A DNA stretch of 64,000 bases from Lysobacter antibioticus (GCF_000731095.1 NZ_JMTZ01000004.1:1-64000), one strand, 5' to 3'; shown: positions 18,434 through 27,776, numbered from the stretch's first letter. The notes: generated from the sequence alone by a model not told the origin. Made by a program: numbers and translations.

Positions 18434-18792
18434 ACGCTCGATCCTTGGGCGCGCAACCAATCACGGAAGGCTGCCATGATTAGCATGAATCTCAACGCCT
18501 GTGAAAGGGCAGTCGCAACCGGCGCATCGCCACACAGGCGGTCAAGGCGCCGGGAAGATCGCCCGAAACGCGCCGACCGGGAGGGTTGCCAGCGACGCCA
18601 GAACTGTCGGCAAGGTGCTGGCCCAGGTTAACGCTCCAACCAGGCATGAAGAACATCGCCCGGTTGAGCGGCGCGGGTTCGCGATAGGGCGAAGGGCGAG
18701 AACGGTGGCCGTCCTCGCCCTTCGATCCGATCGGTGCCATCGGACTGTCGCCCTCGATGCCGCCACATCAGCGTTTGGGCGACTGGCGCGGT
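18434..18792. other. Intergenic region
   Basis: No supported gene. A minus-strand frame at about 18492-18740 contains the readable stretch REPAPLNRAMFFMPGW, but I cannot connect it to a family or a start signal. Confidence 0.4.
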
Positions 18793-19143
18793 TCACAGGG
18801 GGAACGGCAGCGGATTGGTGTGGTGGATGTAAATGTTGACAACGCTGATCCGGCATTGATGATGCAGGAGCGGTACGACCTCATTGGCGCCGGGGTCCGG
18901 CCAAACCTGCGACCGATAGATATCGCAGGTGGACTGCGCGAAGTTCCCGTATCCGCGGTATGCAAAAAGCATCGCGTTATCCCACAGTTGCCGGAAGAAC
19001 TCGACCGATTCGGGGGATGGGGCTACCTTCGCCGAGGTCGGCACTGTCGCCGTGGGATACGGCGTTGCCGCCGCTGCGTTGTTCGCGCCCAGCAGTGTTG
19101 AGATAGCGAGCGCGCCAGCAAAAGCGATCTTCGTGATGTTCAT
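18793..19143 (-). CDS. Small secreted hypothetical protein
   Basis: The 116-residue product has a clear signal peptide (MNITKIAFAGALAISTLLGANNAAAA, cleavage near 26) and a GGAGCG site before the ATG. The mature part includes SVEFFRQLWDNAMLFAYRGYGNFAQSTCDIYRSQVWPD and ends HHTNPLPFPL. It has two Cys (TCDIY, HQCRI) that could form a disulfide in the periplasm. I do not recognise a family. It stands alone between intergenic gaps. Confidence 0.65.
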   Translation of the reverse strand: MNITKIAFAGALAISTLLGANNAAAATPYPTATVPTSAKVAPSPESVEFFRQLWDNAMLFAYRGYGNFAQSTCDIYRSQVWPDPGANEVVPLLHHQCRISVVNIYIHHTNPLPFPL

Positions 19144-19707
19144 AGTTACGCTCCATGTGATTAAGAACAGCGAGCAATAGACCGCACTGGAGGTGCGACG
19201 GCTCCGTTCTTCGTGACGTAGGTCGGACGCCGGAATCCGCGGAACAAGCTTGCGACGACAATTATTTTCCGGGCCTGCGAGCGGCCCGGTTCAAGAACTG
19301 CACGCGGAGTCGGTGTGGCGCCGGACGTGGAGATCCACATCGCCTATACAGACGAACTCGAACTAACGGATCCCCTACCTCCGACGACACGGGTATTCGG
19401 TTCTAGGGCCGAGGTCACAGTCGATTGCGAGCCCAGCGCACAAGTCGCGACCAGGCGATCGCTGCGGGGTGGCCCTCCTTGCAGACGCGGCACAAGGCAC
19501 CCGTTGGAAGACCCTGCGATGGCCGCTACACGAGGAGGACGCAATCTGAATCCAGCTCACGCGATCACAGAATGAAGATTCGTGAGCAACATTACGGCCG
19601 GCCAGTGCTTCCATCCTGCCAGGCAACGATCGCGACGCGACCGGTCGGCGCTCGCCGATGCCGAGAGAGAGATCGCACCCTCGCCCCCAAAGAAGGAGAC
19701 AGCCGCC
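19144..19707. other. Intergenic region
   Basis: No supported gene. A short hairpin (ccgggcc / ggcccgg, 19269-19289) lies in the middle. The last 100 bp should contain the promoter of the following gene. Confidence 0.4.
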
Positions 19708-20109
19708 ATGTCGGACTTAACCTCTCGCAAGCAGTCCAAGGACGCCGCACGCTCGGTAGTCGTGACCCTGCAGAACAACACGCCTTACGACCTGGAACTC
19801 AACAGCAATTCGGAGAGCCTGCCGGACGGGAAATGGGACGACTATCCTCCGACGGTCATCAGGTCCGGAGAAAGAGGCGAGTGGAAGTCCGAGTCCGACC
19901 GCTTCGGGACCGGGACGTATGGATCGGTGAGCTACTACATCCTCGACCAGTCGCGGAACTCGGTATCGGTGAGTTGGGATGATCCCTATAACGGCAGAAA
20001 TTCCGATGGCGGCGGCGTCAGCGATAACAACCGGTACAAACTCGACATGCCGGGCTCGATCGACGGCAATAACGCCGAGATGGATTTCACGCTCCGGTAC
20101 CTCGGCTAG
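19708..20109 (+). CDS. Small beta-sandwich protein resembling aegerolysin/ET79-type proteins
   Basis: ATG 19708 follows an AAGAAGGAGAC ribosome binding site and gives 133 residues; longer upstream frames lack this site. The sequence is a chain of beta-strand-like segments: VVVTLQNNTPYDLELNS, a central GTYGSVSYYILD, and SVSWDDPYNGRNS. This layout (NNTxYxL, PPxxIxxGxxGxWxSESDxF, TGTxGSVxY, WDxPYxGxN) recalls small bacterial crystal or aegerolysin-like proteins that bind membranes or kill insects. I see no signal peptide. Recognition is by pattern only and the function is inferred weakly; another small beta-sandwich family is possible. Confidence 0.5.
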   Translation: MSDLTSRKQSKDAARSVVVTLQNNTPYDLELNSNSESLPDGKWDDYPPTVIRSGERGEWKSESDRFGTGTYGSVSYYILDQSRNSVSVSWDDPYNGRNSDGGGVSDNNRYKLDMPGSIDGNNAEMDFTLRYLG

Positions 20110-20147
20110 GACACGCAAGCACCCTAGTCGGTTCGATGCGACCGACA

Positions 20148-20182
20148 CCCCGGGCCAGCGCCATAGCTGCGCTGGCCCGGGG
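20148..20182 (+). terminator. Strong hairpin after the beta-sandwich gene
   Basis: A perfect 14-bp GC-rich stem (ccccgggccagcgc / gcgctggcccgggg) with a 7-nt loop lies 38 bp after the stop codon. No T-run follows. Confidence 0.6.
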
Positions 20183-20302
20183 GGCCGGAACCTAAAGGCG
20201 TCCTGGGGGACACAGGGAGCGTGACTCGGTTGCCCCCAGCCTGCGCCCAGCTATTCGGTGCAATGACTCAACGTTCCGGCCCCAGGCTGGGCCACGGACG
20301 CC

Positions 20303-21343
20303 TTAAGGGCTGGACGCGCCGGGGCGGATATACCTCTTGAAGAAGTCGACATAGCCGGCGTATGCCGCTATCGGGTCGCCTTCATAGCGTGTGTCCGCAT
20401 CGTAGGTGCAGTGGGCGCTGCTGCCGAACGCTTTCGCGTACGCGCGACAAAGCGCTGGTCCGAAATCCGGGTAGTGGATCGGATCGCGCTTGCTCATTTC
20501 CTCCAGCGACAACAGCCGCCCCACCTCCGGACTGTCGTAGATCAAGCGGACCGGAGGATCCGCCTTGACGCCTGCGTTGACGCTGCCTATCGCGCTGCCG
20601 AATTGGACGTGCTTCGGGTGCTGCTGATTGAACGCGGCGATGAACTTGGCCCGATCGCCTGCAATCAAGAACCGATTGGCGAATTCCGCACCAGAATATG
20701 TCGTCTGCGCGTTCACCGCATAGACCGCGTTCACTCGCGTGGATTGACGCGCGACCGGGTCCGGGCTGTCGGGATCGCGCATGTCGTCCTGCAGCGCCGT
20801 CCACACCGCCAAGCTCCCACGCGACTGCCCGACGAAGAACACGTTGCGTTTGTCGATATTCAACGCATCGGCGTTGGCGCGAATGAACTGCAGCGCATAG
20901 GCGAGATCGTAATGCGGAACGCGCGGATCGGTATCGCTGTTCGGCAGCGCATCGTTGGTCACCGGATGCCGGAACTCGACAGACGCGAACGAGAAGCCCG
21001 CCCGCAGCGCCGGGACGATCAGCGCCTGATACATCGGCGAGTCTTCCGCCAGCGCCTTGCTCATCCCGTTCGGATGCGCCCAGACGATCAACGGTGTCGG
21101 CGTTGTCGAGGGCGTCCGGTAGAAGTCGAACTCCTGCTCCAGCGCTCGCCCTCCCAGCGTCGGCTCCGTCCAGACCTCCGCCCCGTAGCAAAGCCCCGGT
21201 CCCTTCGCGCCCATCGGTAATTTCGTCGGTACGCACGCGCTGGCACCGGTGGCAAATAAGGCCAACGCCGCCCCGGCGCACACCAGGCCCGCCCACAGGC
21301 GCGACTTCGTATTACGCCTCGTTGCTTCCTTTTCCAGAATCAT
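20303..21343 (-). CDS. Exported alpha/beta-hydrolase
   Basis: ATG 21343 has a GGAGCG site; longer frames upstream lack one. The 346-residue product has a signal sequence (about residues 14-37, ending GASAC, possibly lipidated at Cys37). It has the alpha/beta-hydrolase signatures HPNG at 90-93 (oxyanion region) and the nucleophile elbow VGQSRGS with Ser174. A typical DLAYALQFIRANADALNID helix before the elbow resembles carboxylesterase or dienelactone-hydrolase-like enzymes. The likely reaction is ester or peptide hydrolysis in the periplasm; the substrate is unknown. It lies 134 bp downstream of the PuuD-like gene on the same strand, so the two may be co-transcribed. Confidence 0.75.
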   Translation of the reverse strand: MILEKEATRRNTKSRLWAGLVCAGAALALFATGASACVPTKLPMGAKGPGLCYGAEVWTEPTLGGRALEQEFDFYRTPSTTPTPLIVWAHPNGMSKALAEDSPMYQALIVPALRAGFSFASVEFRHPVTNDALPNSDTDPRVPHYDLAYALQFIRANADALNIDKRNVFFVGQSRGSLAVWTALQDDMRDPDSPDPVARQSTRVNAVYAVNAQTTYSGAEFANRFLIAGDRAKFIAAFNQQHPKHVQFGSAIGSVNAGVKADPPVRLIYDSPEVGRLLSLEEMSKRDPIHYPDFGPALCRAYAKAFGSSAHCTYDADTRYEGDPIAAYAGYVDFFKRYIRPGASSP

Positions 21344-21477
21344 CGTTTCGCTCCATGATTGATCGCCGGCGCGCGGGACGCGGCCGACGTCGCATCCAAC
21401 GCGCCACCAAGCGAACGGTTGACGTGGCCTATCCGGCCACGCGGAGCCCGACGCCGCGCGGGCCGTAGTGCGAGAGC

Positions 21478-22686
21478 TCATTGCCCATGACGGATCGCCC
21501 ATTCTGTCAGCGCCCTACGCTCGCTCGGCAGCATGTCCGTGGCATTCCCGGGCGGCATGCGCTCGCTTCCCACCGCTATCGCGATCTGACCGGCGTAACG
21601 AGGCAAGTTATCGGGAGTAAAGACGATCCCGCGAGGCGGCGAGGCCATGCCCGGAAAACTGGGTTGCGCAGCGTGGCAGGCCGCGTACCGGCGCAGAACG
21701 ATCTCTTCTGCGTGCAATGGGCGCTTATCGGTTGCGGCACTATGCGCACGGGCCTCGACGCGAACTCGATCGAACCCGTGCCGGGCCGATGCAAGCCAGC
21801 CAACTCCCAAGCCCAGGGTCAGCACCGCACCAGCGGTGATCCAGCGAAATCGCGCCGGCATCACGCCGCCGTTCTTGTGCGTCGCTTCCAGTATCCGACG
21901 CGAGATCACGCTGAGGACGAGGACCGTGGCGATCGTGAGAAATGCGTGGCCATTGGCCCGCACGATGGCCCCCATATGGCTGGACAGCATCAGGAAAACC
22001 ACCGCCGGCAGGAGGAACGAATGATAATTACGCCGATCCCAGAGTTGCTTCTTTACCGGATCGGGACGCTCGCCCCTGATCAGGGCGTCCACAGCTTCGC
22101 GCGTCGCCGGGTGGAGGTACCACAGAATATTGGCGGTGATGGTCACACCCAACATCGCGCCGACCTGGATCATGGCGCCCTGCTGCGAGAACAAACTGGC
22201 GTATGCGTAGACCCAGGCCAGGACATGGATCGCGCAAGAAAGAATGTAGGTGCGCCGATAACGAAGGGGAATGCGGTTGATGGCCTCGTTGATCAACGGG
22301 GCGCCCAACAACCCCAACAACGAGAAAGCGACGGCCGCTCGCCCCGACATGGAAAGAACACCGGGATCGATCAGATAGACTTGCGGCTGGCGGTAATAGA
22401 TGAGGCCGAGTAACACCAGGCCCGTCATGAACAGCCAGCGGATCTGATTGAACGACCAGACCAGGCCTTCGAGCTCCGAAGCCGTCGGCGCGGCCACTTT
22501 CGCGGTCCGCCAAAAACCCAGGCTGTGAGTATCCCAAACCTCCAACTCGGCTTGCGGACCGATCAGTGGACGAGCCCGGAATGCCAGGCGCCTAAGCCAC
22601 AAGCCGAACCCCATCCATGCCACCGCAGCAAGCACATGCAACCAGCGGGCTATGTCGGCAGCGAAATCGAGCAAGGCGTCCACCAT
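21478..22686 (-). CDS. Urate hydroxylase (PuuD)-like membrane protein, copy 1, heme site damaged
   Basis: ATG 22686 has a GAAGGAGA site. The 402-residue product matches the Urate_ox_N/PuuD family: an N-terminal hydrophobic DIARWLHVLAAVAWMGFGLWLRR, several membrane segments, and conserved LINEAINRIPL, LSSHMGAIVRANGHAFLTI and EATHKNGGV blocks. The C-terminal cytochrome c domain starts at about 330, but its heme motif is YAACH (334-338) instead of CxxCH: the codon at 21685-21687 is TAC where paralogue 3 has Cys. The distal SERMPPGN Met (about 377) is kept. Family knowledge: PuuD passes electrons from urate oxidation through its cytochrome. With one thioether Cys missing, heme attachment would be weakened or lost. 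The substrate need not be urate. Confidence 0.8.
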   Translation of the reverse strand: MVDALLDFAADIARWLHVLAAVAWMGFGLWLRRLAFRARPLIGPQAELEVWDTHSLGFWRTAKVAAPTASELEGLVWSFNQIRWLFMTGLVLLGLIYYRQPQVYLIDPGVLSMSGRAAVAFSLLGLLGAPLINEAINRIPLRYRRTYILSCAIHVLAWVYAYASLFSQQGAMIQVGAMLGVTITANILWYLHPATREAVDALIRGERPDPVKKQLWDRRNYHSFLLPAVVFLMLSSHMGAIVRANGHAFLTIATVLVLSVISRRILEATHKNGGVMPARFRWITAGAVLTLGLGVGWLASARHGFDRVRVEARAHSAATDKRPLHAEEIVLRRYAACHAAQPSFPGMASPPRGIVFTPDNLPRYAGQIAIAVGSERMPPGNATDMLPSERRALTEWAIRHGQ

Positions 22687-23364
22687 CACGAGATCTCCTT
22701 CAACCCTGTCTCGATAATCGAGCGCTTCCTGGTCCCTGCTCCTATCGCTGCAAAACGCTACTGCCGAACAGCGCGGCGTTTCACTCACGCACTCTCACTG
22801 CACGCATTCTCGCTACCCCCTACAAATGGGGTCGTCGCACAGAATCGCCATTTAAAGCATCCGCACAGGTGCCTTGAACTTTGGCCAAGAATCGGTTGCC
22901 TGGATTGGGTCGGCCACCTGGCAAGTTGAGATACTTATCGCCAATGAAATCCGATGCGGTGCAGCGGCGATTGTTCTCAGGCGTTCGCCGGATCTCACCC
23001 ACACACATATATCGGCGTCTGATCATTGACCCATAGCCCCGCTTGATCCTCCGCTGCAGGATCGGATGTAACCGCGAGTGCAATCACCGGTCGCCCTCGC
23101 CGCTCATGTGCAAGTCTTTGCACAGATTGCTTCATGGCCGCAATCGCAATCGAGAAGACGAGCGTTCGCACGCGAAACATCTCCTTCCGCAAGTGTGATT
23201 GATCCCGCGTTTATCTGTGATTGTCATCGGTGTCTTGGTCTTCTATTCGCGCACACCCTCCCGAAGTATGGATTCAGATCGTGCCACCCGATCTTTCCAG
23301 CACTGCGCGGCCAATCCAATCGCCGCGTTACTAACTACATAAAACAAACTCTAGGGGAGTGAAT
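22687..23364. other. Divergent intergenic region upstream of the subtilase
   Basis: About 680 bp between divergently transcribed genes with no supported coding sequence. It is somewhat AT-richer toward the subtilase start and presumably holds both promoters. Confidence 0.45.
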
Positions 23365-25587
23365 ATGAATAGTGCATTCAAGCGACATCCGCGCATTTGC
23401 GCGCTTTCGGCGGCGGTAGCGCTGTGCGTCTCCGGCATCGCCGGCGCGCAGCTGCCGGAAAACCGGCCGGAAGGAGGAGATCCCAACCGTGTGTGGGTCC
23501 GCTTCCAACCGGGCCAGAAGGCCCAGGTCAAGACGCAGATCCAGCAGACCGTGAGCGCGGTGCGCGCGGAGACGGCCAGCATGGCGCGAGCCGCTGGCGC
23601 GGCCGCGCCGAGCATTTCCAACGGCAAGACGCATTACGAATTCGACCATCTCAACGCGATGGTGGTGTCGCTGCCCGAGCAGGTTCTGCGCAAGCTGCGC
23701 AGCAACCCGAACCTGGTGGTGGAGCGCGACGTACCGCGATACCCGATGGCGGAGTACCTGCCCTACGGCATTCCGCAAGTGCAGGCGCCCGATACTGTCG
23801 CCAGCGGCGCCGACGGCAACGGCGTCAAAGTCTGCGTGATCGACTCCGGCTTGCGCGCCAGCCACGAGGACTTCGCCGGCATTACCGTCAGTGGATATGC
23901 CAGCACGGGCCAGACCTGGAACACCGACACCTGCGGCCACGGCACCCATGTGGCCGGCACCATCGCCGCGGTCGGCAACAACGGCAAAGGCGTGATCGGC
24001 GTCAGCCCGGGCAAAGTCTCCCTGCACATCGTCAAGTACTTCGACGGCCCCAGCTGCGGTTTCAGCTACGCCTCCGACCTGGTCAACGCGGCCAACCGCT
24101 GCGCCCAGGCCGGCGCCAAGGTCATCAACATGAGCCTGGGCGGCGGCCTGCCCAGCAGCAACGAGAGCACGGCGTTCACCAATCTGTTCAACCAGGGCAT
24201 CGTGTCGGTAGCCGCCGCCGGTAACTCCGGCAACACCACCAAGAGCTATCCGGCCTCCTATCCCGATGTAATCTCGGTCGCGGCGATCGACGCCAACAAG
24301 GCCAAGGCCTCGTTCTCGCAGTACAACGATGCGGTGGATATCGCCGCGCCGGGCTCCGATATTTCGAGCACCTATCCCAAGATCGGCCAGCCCGTCACCG
24401 TCGGCAGCCAAAGCTTCGACAGCCTGCCGATGGTGGGTTCGGCCTCGGCGGCCGCAAGCGGCGCCCTGATCGATGGCGGACGTTGCGCCGCGGCCGGCGC
24501 CTGGAGCGGAAAGATCGTGTTGTGCGAGCGTGGCGACAACACGACGTCCGACAAGGTGAACTTCGTCAAGAGCGGCGGCGGTCGCGGCATCATTCTGTAC
24601 AACAACGTCTCCGACCCCTTCCCCTACAACACCGGCCTTCCCGGTGGGGCCACCACCACCCTCAGCGCCGTCGCCGTCAGTCAGGGCAGCGGGCAAGCGC
24701 TGCGCGGCTTGGTCGGCCAGACCGCCTCCATCACCCCCAGCTACACCTTCGACGTCAACGCCTATGCCGTGCTGAGCGGCACCTCGATGGCGAGCCCGCA
24801 CGTCGCAGGCGTTGCTGCGTTGTTGTTCAGCGCCAAGCCCAGCGCGACCGCCACGGAAGTGCGCAATGCGCTGACGAGCAGCGCACTCGACCTCGGCACG
24901 GCCGGCCGCGACAACGAGTACGGCTTCGGCATGGTGCGCGCGTTCGAAGCGGTGGACGCTTTGATCGGCGGCAGCCCGGGCAACCAGGCGCCTGTGGCGA
25001 ACTTCAGCTCCGCCGTCAGCGGCCTGACGGCGACCTTCACCGACAGCTCGACCGACAGCGACGGCAGCATCGCCTCGCGCAGCTGGAACTTCGGCGACGG
25101 CACCGCGGCCTCCACCGCCACCAATCCCAGCCACACGTATACGGCAGCCGGCACTTATAACGTCAGCCTGACCGTCACCGACAACGCCGGCGCCACTCAC
25201 ACCAAGACCGCCTCGGTCACGGTGGCGGCCCCGGGCGGCGGCGTGCAGACCTACACCAACGACGCCGACTATGCGATCAAGGACAACACCACGATCGAAA
25301 GCCCGATCACGGTGGCCGGACGCACGGGCAACGCCCCCAGCAACGCGCTGGTTACGGTGGCGATCGACCACAGCTTCCGCGGCGACCTGCGCGTCGACCT
25401 GGTCGCGCCGGACGGCTCGCTCTATTCCATCAAGGGCTTCAATGCCAACGACAGCGCCGACGATGTTCGCGGCACCAAGACGTTCAGCCTGACCACCGAA
25501 GGCTTGAACGGCACCTGGAAGCTGCGCGTGCAGGACAACGCGACCAACGACATCGGCACGCTCGAAAGCTGGAGCATCAAGTTCTGA
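23365..25587 (+). CDS. Secreted S8 subtilase with PA, PKD and P domains
   Basis: ATG 23365 is preceded by GGGGAG at a 5-base spacing; the GTG at 23359 overlaps that site and is less likely. The 740-residue product has a signal peptide (1-29, ending AGAQ) and an I9-like propeptide (about 40-125, HYEFDHLNAMVVSLPEQVLRKL). The catalytic triad is Asp160 (VCVIDSG), His192 (GHGTHVAGT) and Ser474 (SGTSMASPHVAG), with the oxyanion Asn287 (AAAGNSG). A PA-type insert occupies about 340-455. A PKD domain (541-622) and a proprotein-convertase P domain (627-740, ending GTLESWSIKF) follow. It resembles the extracellular serine proteases of Xanthomonas and Lysobacter. A rho-independent terminator follows. 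Confidence 0.93.
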   Translation: MNSAFKRHPRICALSAAVALCVSGIAGAQLPENRPEGGDPNRVWVRFQPGQKAQVKTQIQQTVSAVRAETASMARAAGAAAPSISNGKTHYEFDHLNAMVVSLPEQVLRKLRSNPNLVVERDVPRYPMAEYLPYGIPQVQAPDTVASGADGNGVKVCVIDSGLRASHEDFAGITVSGYASTGQTWNTDTCGHGTHVAGTIAAVGNNGKGVIGVSPGKVSLHIVKYFDGPSCGFSYASDLVNAANRCAQAGAKVINMSLGGGLPSSNESTAFTNLFNQGIVSVAAAGNSGNTTKSYPASYPDVISVAAIDANKAKASFSQYNDAVDIAAPGSDISSTYPKIGQPVTVGSQSFDSLPMVGSASAAASGALIDGGRCAAAGAWSGKIVLCERGDNTTSDKVNFVKSGGGRGIILYNNVSDPFPYNTGLPGGATTTLSAVAVSQGSGQALRGLVGQTASITPSYTFDVNAYAVLSGTSMASPHVAGVAALLFSAKPSATATEVRNALTSSALDLGTAGRDNEYGFGMVRAFEAVDALIGGSPGNQAPVANFSSAVSGLTATFTDSSTDSDGSIASRSWNFGDGTAASTATNPSHTYTAAGTYNVSLTVTDNAGATHTKTASVTVAAPGGGVQTYTNDADYAIKDNTTIESPITVAGRTGNAPSNALVTVAIDHSFRGDLRVDLVAPDGSLYSIKGFNANDSADDVRGTKTFSLTTEGLNGTWKLRVQDNATNDIGTLESWSIKF

Positions 25588-25650
25588 TGAAGGCAGCCGA
25601 CAGGAATCGTGAAGCGATTCCATCACTGCGCTTGCAGATGAGGTAAAGGA

Positions 25651-25677
25651 CCCCGGCTTCGGCCGGGGTTTCTTTTT
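25651..25677 (+). terminator. Rho-independent terminator of the subtilase gene
   Basis: A 7-bp GC stem (ccccggc / gccgggg) with a UUCG-type tetraloop is followed by a T-rich tract interrupted by a single C, 63 bp after the stop codon. This is the clearest intrinsic terminator in the window. Confidence 0.9.
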
Positions 25678-25819
25678 GAAAAGTTCGAAGGTGAAGGCGT
25701 AGCCATGCGACGGAACACCTTAGTCGGTCCGGACAGCCAGCACAGATTCACTGTCATTGCCGTTCCATATGGGCGACGAGTCGCTGCTGACACAACCCCT
25801 GCGCCGCGACCCAAATCCT

Positions 25820-26659
25820 TCACTGAAACGCCAACGTAAGGACTCGCAATGCATCGCGCGTTCGCCGGTCGCTGAGGTTGCTATAGAGCATCACGTCCTG
25901 CGAGCGAATCGGCGGCAGCGACAGGAGTCCGCCGACGTCGACCGTGCCCGGCGGCGCGGCGCGCCGCGCCAGCAGCGCCACCGCAAGGCCGGCGACGGCG
26001 GCGGCCCCCAGGATCGCGGCGCCCTTGCCGACGAAGACTTCGCGCCATGCAACGCCGGCCCGGTCGAGCGCACGCACCGCCTCGATGCGGATGCGGCACG
26101 ACTCGCCTTGCGTCGCCAGCGGCAATGGCTGACCGGCGCGCGGCTCCCAGCCGGCCGCCGCGAACCACGAAAAGGGCTCCGCGAAAACGATCTTGCCGCG
26201 CTTGCCGCGATCCTCGGGGCGCAGCACCAACACGGCGTCCAGTTCCCCGCGCTCCTGGCCTTGCATGAGTTCTTTGGTGCCGCCGATGCGCATCTCGACC
26301 AGCAGGTTCGGATCGTGGTCGCGTATCTGCCGCAGCAGAAACGGGAGTTCGCTGCCGACCAGTTGCTGGTTGATGCCGATCGCCAACCGACGCTGCTCGG
26401 TCTCGAAGGCGGCGGCCGCGCGGTCGTGTGACGACACCAGTTCGCGCGCCACACCGAGAAAGGCCAGACCCTCGACCGACAGGCGAACGTGCCGCGGCGT
26501 GCGTTCCAATAAGCGGCGGCCGAGTTGCCCTTCCAAACGCTGCAGCTTGAGGCTGACCGCGGACTGGGTGGTGCCCAGCACGTCGGCCGCGCGGGTGAAG
26601 CTCTGCAAGTCGGCCGCCAGCAGGAAAGCCCTGACCGCGTCCACGTCCATCGCTTTCAT
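25820..26659 (-). CDS. LysR-family transcriptional regulator
   Basis: The 279-residue product has the N-terminal winged helix-turn-helix of LysR regulators (about 5-65: VRAFLLAADLQSFTRAADVLGTTQSAVSLKLQRLEGQLGRRLLERTPR, overlapping the usual motif) and a periplasmic-binding-protein-like effector domain (GINQQLVGSELPFLLRQI, LDAVLVLRPED). It is divergent from the lipocalin-like gene with a 110-bp gap, the classical arrangement in which a LysR protein controls its neighbour. Neither Met1 nor Met4 has a clear ribosome binding site. The effector is unknown. Confidence 0.88.
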   Translation of the reverse strand: MKAMDVDAVRAFLLAADLQSFTRAADVLGTTQSAVSLKLQRLEGQLGRRLLERTPRHVRLSVEGLAFLGVARELVSSHDRAAAAFETEQRRLAIGINQQLVGSELPFLLRQIRDHDPNLLVEMRIGGTKELMQGQERGELDAVLVLRPEDRGKRGKIVFAEPFSWFAAAGWEPRAGQPLPLATQGESCRIRIEAVRALDRAGVAWREVFVGKGAAILGAAAVAGLAVALLARRAAPPGTVDVGGLLSLPPIRSQDVMLYSNLSDRRTRDALRVLTLAFQ

Positions 26660-26678
26660 CTGTAAGGATTCGATTTTG

Positions 26679-26707
26679 AAATGCCAGATATCTTTGTAAA
26701 TGCATTT
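26679..26707. promoter_or_regulatory. Candidate LysR operator in the divergent gap
   Basis: An inverted repeat AAATGC / GCATTT with a 17-bp spacer sits in the AT-rich gap between the LysR gene and the lipocalin-like gene; a second AAATGC lies inside it at 26698. The position and symmetry fit a LysR binding region; it is not proven. Confidence 0.4.
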
Positions 26708-26769
26708 TTCATATCGATCAAGCGGCTTAGGATGGGCCGGTCGATCTCAACCCATAAGGACTTATCGCG

Positions 26770-27264
26770 ATGAAACCATTGACCGGCGCATTCCTCGCAA
26801 TGCTGGCGGGGCTGGCCGCGCGCGACGCGCCAATGCCGACGAACGTCTTCCCATTGCAAGGCACCTGGACACTGGTCGCCGCGGACAAGCTGTTGCCGGA
26901 TGGGAAGACGACGCGGGACTACGGCGAGAGCCCCAAGGGCAGGCTCGTCGTCGATACCAAGGGGCGGTATTCGCTGCAGATCTTCAAGTCCGAACGCCTG
27001 CATTTCGCCAGCGACAGCAAGGCCGACGGCAGCGTCGACGAATTCAAGTCCGCGGTCATGGGCAGCAGCACTCATTACGGCACGATGGCGATCGACGATC
27101 GGGCGGGGTTGCTGGCGTTCTCGATCGAAGGCTCGTCCTTCCCCAACTGGGAAGGCACGACGCAGAAGCGCCAATACAAGTTGGACGGCGCGGAACTGCG
27201 TTACAAGGTGCCGCCGCGGGCGGATGGGAGTATCCCGGTGTCGGTGTGGCGCCGGCTCGATTAA
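26770..27264 (+). CDS. Lipocalin-like domain protein
   Basis: The 164-residue product contains the lipocalin-like pattern GTWTLVAADKLLPDGKTTRDYGESPKGRLVVD (in parts), a GRYSLQIF strand, a THYGTMAIDDRAGLLAFSIEGSSFPNWEGTTQKR stretch and a final VWRRLD strand. Family knowledge: this small family often lies beside LysR or TetR regulators in divergent pairs, and its ligand is unknown. The N-terminus (about residues 1-19) is weakly hydrophobic, so export is possible. The ATG lies 8 bp after a TAAGGA site. The gene is probably controlled by the divergent LysR regulator. Confidence 0.75.
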   Translation: MKPLTGAFLAMLAGLAARDAPMPTNVFPLQGTWTLVAADKLLPDGKTTRDYGESPKGRLVVDTKGRYSLQIFKSERLHFASDSKADGSVDEFKSAVMGSSTHYGTMAIDDRAGLLAFSIEGSSFPNWEGTTQKRQYKLDGAELRYKVPPRADGSIPVSVWRRLD

Positions 27265-27328
27265 GCCCTGCCCGCCTCGTTCTGAGGCGATCGCGCCCTC
27301 GATTCACCCTTTAGCCGATGGAACCCTC

Positions 27329-27673
27329 ATGCCGCACTTCGTAGTCGATTGTTCTCAGGGAATACTTCAGATCCACGACGAAGAATCGATCATCGCTCGG
27401 CTGCATCGAGTGGCGAGCTCTTCGGGATTGTTCGAGGAAGCGGACATCAAGGTCCGCGTACGCCCTTTCGGAATTCATGCCGTCGGTGGCGGGCGGGAAG
27501 ATTTCATTCACACCTTCGCCTGGATCATGCAGGGACGCAGTGTCGAGCAACGCGCTGCCCTGTCGAAGGCTATCGTCAGCGAGCTGGCCGAGATGTTCCC
27601 CCAGCTTCCTCGTATTGCCACGAACATCGCCGAGTTCGAGCAGGCGACCTACTTCAATCGCGCAATGATGTGA
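27329..27673 (+). CDS. 5-carboxymethyl-2-hydroxymuconate delta-isomerase-like protein (tautomerase superfamily)
   Basis: The 114-residue product begins MPHFVVDCS, placing the catalytic Pro directly after the initiator Met, as in the tautomerase superfamily. It contains VRVRPFGIHAVGGGREDFIHTFAWIMQGRSVEQRA, typical of the CHMI family, and ends ...ATYFNRAMM. Family knowledge: CHMI acts in homoprotocatechuate breakdown; stand-alone copies often have no defined pathway. None of the other pathway genes is nearby. It follows the lipocalin-like gene by 64 bp and may be its operon partner under the same LysR control. Confidence 0.78.
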   Translation: MPHFVVDCSQGILQIHDEESIIARLHRVASSSGLFEEADIKVRVRPFGIHAVGGGREDFIHTFAWIMQGRSVEQRAALSKAIVSELAEMFPQLPRIATNIAEFEQATYFNRAMM

Positions 27674-27734
27674 CTGAGCGGTCAGTCTCTGTTGTGGCTG
27701 GATTTAGGGATCCGCACCGATTGATGGATATACC

Positions 27735-27776
27735 ACCGGGCCGCGAAGCGGATTCGGCCTGAACGAATTGTTAGAC
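27735..27776 (-). other. Half attC site (A)
   Basis: Read on the minus strand from 27776, it starts GTCTAACAATTCGTTCAGG and continues into the CCGCTTCGCGG loop typical of attC sites of the aadA/Xanthomonas type. The expected second arm is missing, so this is a truncated site at the distal end of the cassette cluster. Confidence 0.6.

Noticed and set aside
23335-25626. Minus-strand frame of about 763 codons
   Set aside because: Antisense shadow of the subtilase gene.
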